A stretch of 64,000 nucleotides of DNA from Cymodocea nodosa. Taxonomy: Eukaryota > Streptophyta > Magnoliopsida > Alismatales > Cymodoceaceae. Shown here one piece after another: positions 56,200 to 64,000 of this stretch. The translations under genes and the position numbers were made by a program. Positions within the stretch are counted from its first letter, which is position 1, and every line of letters starts with the position of its first letter. Where the stretch lies: contig CM072343.1 in the NCBI GenBank assembly GCA_036874045.1, forward strand, positions 9,444,001 through 9,508,000, given 5' to 3'. The notes beneath the pieces are model-generated. The model was not told the origin of the DNA, did not search any database, and saw nothing but the letters and a program-made list of their open reading frames with translations.

Positions 56200-58061
56200 C
56201 TAACTTAGTTCAATATCATGGCCTTTCGTTGGTAAACATTTTTAATCAAAATGTTAGCTACCATGTGTACTTTACCATTTAAGTGCTTCAATCTGTTTAA
56301 TAATGGCACACCAAGATTGATAGCTAAATAATCCTTTATTTCCTATTCTGTCCACTCGACTATAGTTGTGTTCTCTAGAATTTCAATCCCTTCATTTTTC
56401 AATTCAAAAATGTTGTGAAGAAGCTCTAGTGTTATCTGTACATCAGCTTGCTCCACGTTAGAAATTAACTTTCCTTCTTCCTCTCTCAAGTTTGCATAAA
56501 AGCAGGGCACTAGATTTTCGTATACTACATGTCCTTTCTATTGAGAAATAAATTATAGTAGACCTTAGAACTTGAATAATTCTTTAATTTCCTACATACC
56601 ATCCCAGTTTACTGGTCTACTGTATATAATATCATAACCTCTAATCTCTTGATATTTATTGTATGCTTCCTGACTTCAAAAGTGTACTTCATTCAGAACT
56701 ATTGCTTCAGACGGGTCAAGAATTTGAATTTATTGCTTTAGAGGGGTTTATTCTTGAATTTCTTCTTCAATATGCTAAACTTGAATTTGCTGGAAATGAT
56801 CTTGAGATTCTTGCATTCTTGTTTCTACTTCTATCTATGGTGGAGAGCCGGTAGAACTCTCCACTCTTCTTTCTTGAATCCTCTCAAAAATTTGCTGAAC
56901 AGTCTCTCCCTCTTTAGTGGAATCTATCGAGATATTTCCTTCTTGTTCCATATACTTTTATTTAGTTTCTTCTCTTCCTTCTTCCTCCTAACTACCAATC
57001 TGCATTGTCACTATTCTTTCTAATTCTATGGCAGATTGGGATGGAGTCACGAGCAAATCAGCTTCTACCCTAATTTCAGTTTCTTCTGTTTGTTCACGAT
57101 GCAAACTAATTTCAGCTTGTTTTTCTTCTTCTCTTTGCTCTTGCTATTGCTGCTCCTGCTCCTCAGATTTGGATAGCAGATTAACAAAAATGGGCTCTAC
57201 AGGCCCTACTGATATTATAGGCTCAAATTTAATCTCTATAGGAGCTTCAAGCACTATCTCTTTTCCTTTCCTTCTTCTAAATAGTTGTGTCTAGTCTTCC
57301 TCTTCCTCCTTTGAGATTAAATCTACAACAATAGGCTCTACAGGCCCTCGAGCCACAAGTATTGGCTCTTCTTGTTTTACTTTTTCTACAATTACTGGTC
57401 TCGAAGGATTAGCTTCAGTTTCTCTTACAGTAGGTATGGCAGTGGCTTCTTGATGCTATTCAACTTTAACTTTGTATTGGGCCTTCAACTTTTCTATAGC
57501 CCTCCTTTTGTGAAGTGCATCAAACACCAGATGTGCGTTAGCTACTACCAAATCTTCTAGTTCTCCTTGGTTTTTCCCAACTCTAACCAGTTCTTCAAAT
57601 TCTCTTAATTCTTCTTCAGTAGAAGGCCCCATAACTACTACCCTTTCTAGTGGTTTAGGTGGTGGAATTGAAGGTCCTGCTTGTTCTGCAACTGTAGTTG
57701 GCATTTCTGCTACTTTCCTCTGTTACCCCGTAATTGCCCACCAAGTATGTCCACCAATATGTTGTACGAACCATAATCTGGACTTGCGCCAGATCAATTT
57801 TAGGGCAACCTCGTTGTTTGGCCTGATTTTTCTTTCTCTATTCACAACAACTTATGCTGCTACTTTAATCCTTGTTTCCACAATCTGAGGTATGGTAATA
57901 TCTAAATCTATTAAGACTTTCCTCTAGTAGAAAATGTCAATTTCTACCTTTTCGAGTTCTTTTTCCCATGTTGTGTTCCTAATCTTTTGTCTCGTTTGTC
58001 ATTCTTCTGATTTTCTAAGAAATTTCGTGGTGTCAATTTCCTCCTAGAACTCAGGCGCCAT
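56200..58061 (-). pseudogene. N-terminal and middle part of the G3 aORF
   Basis: ATG at 58061 starts MAPEF, then a TAG where G1 has Trp (MAEFWED). IRNTTWEKELEKVE and IPQIVETRIKV match the G1 aORF. An 82-codon open piece (57704-57456) has EELREFEELVRVGKNQGE. The core toward 56200 keeps YSRPVNWDGM and LNRLKHLNGKVHMVANIL-type sequence. Multiple TAG/TAA stops. The plus-strand frames here (56663, 56754, 57028, 57372) are antisense shadows. The gene is split by C5 and ends at 43625. Confidence 0.78.
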
Positions 58062-58788
58062 CTTGACTTCGTGGTGTGACGGAACGGAACGGAATCGCTT
58101 TGATCTCTACTGTTCTAAGTTCTAAATGAATCTGCGAATAATGCCCCCAAATCCTAAATTTTAGTATAAATAAACCCTAAGTTTTAGGCGAGTAATTGGG
58201 TCATTTTCCCGCGCAAACTCTCACTCTCTAACTTACCTCTCTATGGAGTTACAATTAACTCCATGGACTATGTTCATGGACTTAACTATAGTACTCCATT
58301 GAGTTATAGTTAACTCAACGGGGTAAGTTCATTAACTTATCCTAGACTCAACGGAGTAAGTTCGTTAAGTTAAGCGTAACTCAACAGACTTCTCGTAAAG
58401 TTATAACTAATAAAAATACTTATAATAATAATTTTTACTTCAATCAAGACCGAAGAATTTCCTATCTAACCGACTCTTAATCTTTCAACATTTTAGAATT
58501 TCGATCAAACCGTTATATTCCTCGATCGAACCGAAATTAAATACTCTCTCTTTTTTCTTCTACCGGTTGAACTGATACTATGTTTCGGGAAAATCAACAT
58601 TTTTACTTAATATAATATATAGATTTTTTTGTTTTTATGTTTCGGTCAGAATGATGGATCCTATCGGTTGAACCGCAACAAAATTTTTTTCTTTTAATAT
58701 TGTTTCGATAAAATCGATAATTTCTTTCAGTTGAACCGTGACTATTTTTAAATAAAGTTTTTTTTTTACTAACTTAGATAATTTCTTA
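58062..58788 (-). promoter_or_regulatory. Promoter-like spacer between INT and aORF (G3)
   Basis: Same order as 16110-16743: decayed CGGTTGAACCG repeats (58480-58740), a CGTTGAGTTA-type array (58246-58392), and on the minus strand CTAAAACTTAGGGTTTATTT (telo-box-like) before the ATG. Conservation across two copies supports a fixed spacer of the element. Confidence 0.62.
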
Positions 58789-61270
58789 CTAAGTAAAGCT
58801 CGAGTAGTCCTCTACTATTACTTCTTCTATAATTCCAAAGGAACTTTTTGGAATCTTCAGAATAGGTTTAAGTATATGTCCATTTACTTTAAATATATTC
58901 TGATTTTTAGTATTTTTAATTTCAATAGCCCCATAGGAATAAATATTTCAAATTATATAAGGTCCTGCCCATTTAGATCTTAATTTTCCTAGATGGTTAT
59001 GGAGTCTAGTCATGTGAAGATATACTTCTTGTCCTATTTCAAAAGTTTTTGGAATAATTTTCTTATCATGCTAGAACTTCATTTTCTCTTTTTCTCTTAC
59101 AGTTTTCGAATAAGCTTCATCCCTAAATTCTTCTAATTCAATCAATTGTATTTTCTTGTTTTTAGCAACTTGATTTAAATTAGTGTTCAAAGTTTTTAAT
59201 GCTCAATAAGCTTTATGTTCAATTTCAGCTGGTAAATGACAACTTTTTCCATATACTAGCCTAAAAGGTGACATACCTAAGCTTGTCTTATAAGCAGTTC
59301 TATAAGCCCAAAGTGTATTTATTAATCTATTAGCCCAATCTTTTCTAATAGGATTTACTACTTTTTCTAAGATTAACTTAATTTGTTTGTTTGCACTTTC
59401 TACTTGTCCACTTGTTTGCGTATAATATGATGTTGCAATTTTGTGATTTACTCCATATTTCTTCATTAAGGCTTCAAAACTTCTATGACAGAAATGAGTT
59501 CCTCTATTACTGATAATAGCTTTAGGTATTCCAAATCTAGCAATTATATTAGTTCTTATAAACTATATTACCACTTTGTTGTCATTAGTTTTTGTAGGAA
59601 TATCTTCTATCTATTTAGATACATAATCCACCCCCAATTATATATAATTAAATTGATTAGACATAGGAAATGGACCCATAAAATCTATTCCCCACATATC
59701 AAATATTTCAACCTCAACAATAGGATTCAGAGGCATCATATTCCTCTTTGAGATTCTTCCTATTTATTGACATCTTAAACAACTTAAGCAATATTTATAT
59801 CTTTGAATAGTGTTGGCCAATAAAATCCACATTGCAGAATTTTGGCAGCAGTTTTCCCTGAACCAAAATGCCCTCCACATGCTTGGTCATGGCAGAAAGA
59901 CAATATGCTCTGATATTTAGTTTCTAGAACGCACCTCCTTAAAACCAAATCAGGACATTTCTTAAATAAGTATGGGTCTTCCCAATAGTAATATTTTACT
60001 CTTGAAAAGCACAATTTCTTATCTTGTCTATTACAATCCTTAAGTGTTAAACCAGTAACTAAGTAATTAACTATATCTGCATACCAATGCATTGTGTTGA
60101 TGGTCATTAATTGTTCATCAAGAAAATTATCTTTAATTTCAATATTTCATTTTTCTATTTGTAATCTTGATAAATGATTTGCTACTATATTCTCACAACC
60201 TTTTTTATCTTCAATTTCTAGATCAAATTCTTGTAATAATAATATCCATCAAATCAATCTAGGTTTAGTCTCTTTCTTTGCTATTAGGTGTTTTAAAGCT
60301 GAATGATCTATGTATACTATCACTTTAGCTCTAATTAGATATGATCTAAACTTTTCTAAGGCAAACACAACAGCTAACATCTCTTTTTCAGTAGTTGTAT
60401 GATTAACTTGAGCATCATTTAAAGTTTTGCTTGCATAATAAATCACTCTAGGAGATTTTTCTATCTTCTGTCCCAACACTACTCCTATAGCAAAATCAAA
60501 TGCATCGCACATTAATTCAAATGGATGGCTCCAATCAGGTGCTTGTATTATAGGAGGTGAAATTTAGCTAGTCTTAAGCTTGAAAAATGCTTCTTTGCAA
60601 TTTTTATCAAAGTTACATGGGACATCTTTTAATAGATTACTTAAAGGTCTAGCTATTTTACTAAAATCTTTAATAAATCTTCTATAAAATCCAGCATATC
60701 TTAGAAATGATTTAATATCTTTTACTGATTTAGGTTCTAGTAGATTAGAAATTACTTATATTTTAGCTTTATTTACTTCCAACCTTTTCTTTGAAACAAC
60801 ATGTCCCAAGACTATTCCTTATTTAACTATGAAGTGACATTTTTCCCAATTTAGAACCAAACTTATTTTCACACAGCATTTTAATACTTAGTCTAAATTG
60901 TTTAAACATACTTCATATGAAGTTCCATAAACTGTAAAATCATCCATAAATATTTCTACATACACCTTTGAAAGGTGGCTAGCACACCGCATAATCCGAA
61001 TGACATTCTCTTAAAAGCATAAGTTCCATTAAGATAGGTGAAAATTGTTCTCTTGATCCTCTAATGCTATGGGAACTTGGTTATATCCTGAATACCTATC
61101 TAGGAAACAAAAATATTCTTGCCCTGCTAATTTCTCTAGCATTTGATCTATGAAAGGTAAGGGAAAATGATCTTTCCTAGTCACAACATTCAACTTTCTA
61201 TAGTCTATACACACTCTCCAGCCTGATTGAATTCTAGTAGGTATCAAGTCCTGACTTTCATTCTTAAACA
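58789..61270 (-). pseudogene. RT, RNase H and INT of G3
   Basis: RT: CIDYRKLNVVTRKDHFPLPF and FLDRYSGYNQVPI (usual DGYSG is DRYSG). RNase [15 protein letters not shown] (Ser of the CDAS motif is Phe) and [45 protein letters not shown]; ends at the LSFT equivalent, 58789. More stops and small deletions than G1. The RT frame is cut at about 61270 by an LTR fragment, with about 130 bp of RT missing between there and 63447. Confidence 0.86.
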
Positions 61271-63446
61271 CGTGCAAACACTAACACAACGCGTTACCTT
61301 AGTGTATTTTCAAGTAACTTGTTCAAGCTTTAATTTTGCCCATTTTTAATGAATTTTATAAGTAATTTTGCATGATATTATCTATCTATGGTGGATAAAT
61401 GATATTAATTATAGGTAATATAAGTCTTGAAATATAGTGCAATATAGAAATTTAATTAACAAGTGCATCCCCATTAGATATAATTTTACATATAACTCAT
61501 TGATTTTATTTTAAATGTCCTATCCTATGTTGGCTAACATCTCTTGGAGTTCAATTTCCATTAATTATAGGTAACACACATGTGGAAGGAGCTTATTGCA
61601 AAAGACAAAAAGAAGATGTAAATAATCAAAGTTGGTGGACTAAACTTTAAAGAAGTGGACATGCCAACACCTCATTGGCTCCCTTAGATCTATGGATTCT
61701 CATTGGAGGGTGATACACTCGATGTTGGAAGTTGGTGGGATCGCGCGAGAGAAGCATGCACGAGAGACGTACGTGCGGAAGACGTACGCGCGACCGAGAA
61801 TCCGTTCGCTCAGTGATATCTACCCAATGGAGATAATTATTTAAAGCTGGAAGAAATAATTGCGGGGAGGAGATATACGAGACCGAGAGTTCGGCGTCCG
61901 GAAGAACAACGTGTGCGAGAGGTGGAGACGCGGCTGAGCATCCGAGCATCCTTGTGGGAGTGAAAGCTCTTCCCAAGCTCCCTAGTAAAGCTCCATTGTG
62001 CAAGTTCCTCTACTACAGATTTTCAAAGCTCACCAAGGTAGTGACAGCCCTTGGAAAGTTTGTTTTCTAGTAGTAGAGGAAAGCTAGAAGAGTTTGGTTG
62101 AGATACACTTCTTGTTTATGATGTCTTAGTAGGATTAAATGTGTGTTCAAGTTTAATTACTGCATTGTTCTCTTAATTTCAGTTTACATTCACTTGATTT
62201 GTTGGGACCATACATAGGGCTTTCACAAGAGTGGTCGACACCTATTTATGGTATACTTGGCACATATGAATGTGAAGTGTTGATTCAAGGAGAAGAAGAG
62301 GAGTATAAGAACTTGGAAGTATATTGTGTTGAATTTCTTCTTAATGAAGAACCTCTCATTTACCTTAGTTGTTAATTTTAATTTCAGTAGTTAGCTGAAT
62401 TTGTTATATCTTATATTGATCACATTTTGTCCAAATCAATCTCCAAAAAGAATTTCTAATGCAAGTAGTATAGTATAGTTTAGCTAGATTAGCAAATAGC
62501 ATAGTTGCATGCATTTAGTATAAATTAGAATAGAGTAGCATAGCCTATTGAATCTTCGTATTTTATTTTTCTTTCCTCAATTTTTATGCATTGATATAAC
62601 TTCTGAAATCACATGGAACTTGTGTGCATGTTATAATTGAATGGGTTGATAGATTTACAAGTAAAGAAATTTATTCACACCACCATTTTCCACTACACAT
62701 TGCCTTGAAACTGCATGATTTGTGAGCTTGTGTTAATTTTGATTATTATACATTCACATGTCATTAATTTACCAAAGTATAGCTAAGAGCTTGAAGAACA
62801 AGTTGAGTAATAATTGATTAAGTCATAAACACAATCCTTGTGGAAGAATGACCTGTATTTGTCATGTACACCAAAAGAATTGTGCACTTGTAGTAAAGCT
62901 TGAGCTAAAAATATAGCTCAACATAACTCAATGCATATAGTTATGCTAACCTAATAAGTTAAACATGTGCAGCTCATGTGACATAATAAAACATTTAATT
63001 TCAACACGTGCATAAATCTAACTTAATGAGTTTAGATATTTTGGATACTTACAAACCTAACTATCCAATGCTTAGACACATTTCAGATAATTAACAAATA
63101 ACTTACCGAACATTCACTTAATCATGCATTAAGGTTTTAACACGTGTACTCTAGGAAATAATAAAATATTCTTTAAGTGTTTAAAACATAACTATCCGGT
63201 ACATGAACTATAACTCTCTGAAATAACATACAATTCAAATACTTAAGAATTTCAAAGCCTATAATTCACCGACAATTTAGAAATGTACTTAATTAACATT
63301 AATTCCTTGAAATTATGTAGATTCTTTCATTTAAGCATATAACAGTGCAATTATGACATAATGGCTTAATTCTCATAGGATAAGCTAAATATTATGCAAT
63401 TAACTATCATTTAACCGTTAATATTATGCACTTTTTCATTCTGAAC
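61271..63446 (-). repeat. Athila-like LTR fragment inserted in the G3 RT
   Basis: Two pieces, 62929-63446 and 61271-61319, are continuous with each other in the G1/G2 LTR once the solo LTR between them is removed. The right edge TTCATTCTGAACA is the LTR terminus (TGTTCAGAATG on the minus strand). The left edge is internal to the LTR, so the rest of the LTR and about 130 bp of RT were deleted. Motif content is of both types: CCTAATAAGTTAAACATGTG and the TAACTATCCGG/ACTTAAT units. Confidence 0.8.
61320..62923 (+). repeat. Solo LTR of another retrotransposon with 5 bp target duplication
   Basis: 1604 bp beginning TGTTCAAGCTT and ending TAGCTCAACA, flanked on both sides by TAACT (61315-61319 and 62924-62928). 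No internal domain is present, so it is a solo LTR from LTR-LTR recombination. A TATTTAAAG box lies at about 61841-61850 and a GC-rich stretch around 61735-61960. The end has CCTTGTGGAAGAATGACC and GTGCACTTGTAGTA, which resemble Tat/Ogre-type gypsy sequences. The strand is suggested by the TATA position. The minus-strand frame 61647-62003 has no recognisable domain. Confidence 0.85.
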
Positions 63447-64000
63447 AAATTCTAACTAGTTTTGATTTCTCTTCTAAATATATATGGTGACAACATATAG
63501 TTGCACTTAACCCTTTTATATCAGCCATAGCCCATCCTATTGCCTTTTATTAAGTTTTTACTACATCTTTTAATTTAGAAATTTGATCCTCTTTTAAATC
63601 TGAAGTAATAATGATTAGACATGTTCACTTTTCTTCCAGAAATATATAAGTTAATTCAGGAGGTAAATGTTTTAAATCTAAATGTTGACCATCAAAAGCT
63701 AGAGCTCCTAATTTAACATTTTCATCTTCAATATTAACTTCTTCTTGATCTCCTTCTACATCTATGCTTTCACTTACTTCTAAAGTTTTAGAATCTAATT
63801 GCCTATTTAATTCTTCTTGAATCACATCATCTAGCATATCTCCTTCATCCTCTAAAAAGTCTATAATATGTAAGGACATTTCTAATTCCTCAAACTTTTC
63901 TGATTTAAAAATGTTTAATTGAGTATCCTCATTACCATATGCTAACTTCATCACTCCAATTTTACAATTTATAACACTCGTTGATGTTGCTAGAAATGGC
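63447..64000 (-). pseudogene. Protease-RT linker of G3
   Basis: Encodes MMKLAYGNEDTQLNIFKSEK and an acidic linker ending LPPELTYIFLEEK, matching 19960-19600 of G1. The first RT residues follow and are interrupted at 63447 by the LTR fragment. The protease itself lies beyond the window. Confidence 0.85.

Larger units (their letters stand above)
43559..64000 (-). mobile_element. Athila-like element G3, broken by C5 and by LTR insertions
   Basis: Minus-strand third copy of the G1 family. Right to left: PR-RT linker (64000-63447), an LTR fragment with a nested solo LTR (63446-61271), RT, RNase H and INT (61270-58789), promoter-like spacer, aORF (58061-56200), C5 insertion, aORF end (43963-43625). 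Its gag, F-box gene and LTRs are not in the window; the left edge at 43559 meets C4. It confirms the INT-spacer-aORF order seen in G1. Confidence 0.82.

Noticed and set aside
61647-62003. 118-residue minus-strand ORF
   Set aside because: Lies within the GC-rich part of a solo LTR and contains no recognisable motif.

Overview
The window is a block of nested plant LTR retrotransposons with no convincing host gene, rRNA, tRNA or CRISPR array. The families point to a flowering plant with a large, AT-rich, repeat-filled genome. They are Sirevirus-like and Tork/Tnt1-like Ty1/copia elements with initiator-tRNA-Met primer sites, and Athila-like Ty3/gypsy elements with accessory ORFs and megabase-genome style nesting. 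The species cannot be named from the sequence.

Layout from left to right. 1-1868: 3' end and LTR of a plus-strand Sirevirus-like copia element (A), inserted in the next element. 1869-6758: minus-strand Tork-like copia (C1) with polyprotein, a GC-rich repetitive leader, PBS and 5' LTR. 6757-23503: an almost complete 16.7 kb minus-strand Athila-like element (G1) with both LTRs. 23504-32207: the 3' half of a second copy on the plus strand (G2), which runs through an LTR into another 5' leader. 32208-36208: plus-strand Tork-like copia (C2), cut at both ends. 36209-39181: Sirevirus-like LTR, PBS and gag (C3). 39182-43558: minus-strand Tork-like copia (C4) inserted at the protease motif of C3. 43559-64000: a third Athila-like copy on the minus strand (G3), broken by a full-length Sirevirus-like element (C5, 43964-56199), by an LTR fragment, and by a 1.6 kb solo LTR (61320-62923) that lies inside that fragment with a perfect 5 bp target duplication.

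The striking object is the Athila-like family. Combining G1, G2 and G3, its order is: LTR, leader, zinc-knuckle-like remnant/PR-RT-RH-INT, an accessory ORF (aORF, about 730 codons), a gag capsid ORF placed downstream of pol, a captured F-box gene of 379 codons, a duplicated polypurine tract, LTR. Every intergenic spacer carries arrays of short inverted repeats built on CGTTGAGTTA/TAACTCAACG, which looks like a set of separate internal regulatory units. The F-box unit is preceded by a conserved 3' splice-site-like sequence.

A second theme is sharing across superfamilies. The Sirevirus-like C5 carries a third ORF related to the Athila-like aORF, and the LTRs of the Sirevirus-like elements share long stretches with the Athila-like LTRs in the same transcriptional orientation, including ACTTAAGT, ACGTGT and TTCGGATAGTTA motifs. 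Coding regions are decayed mainly by in-frame TAG codons at positions where glutamine or tryptophan is expected, as expected from deamination of methylated cytosine; several frames are otherwise unbroken.
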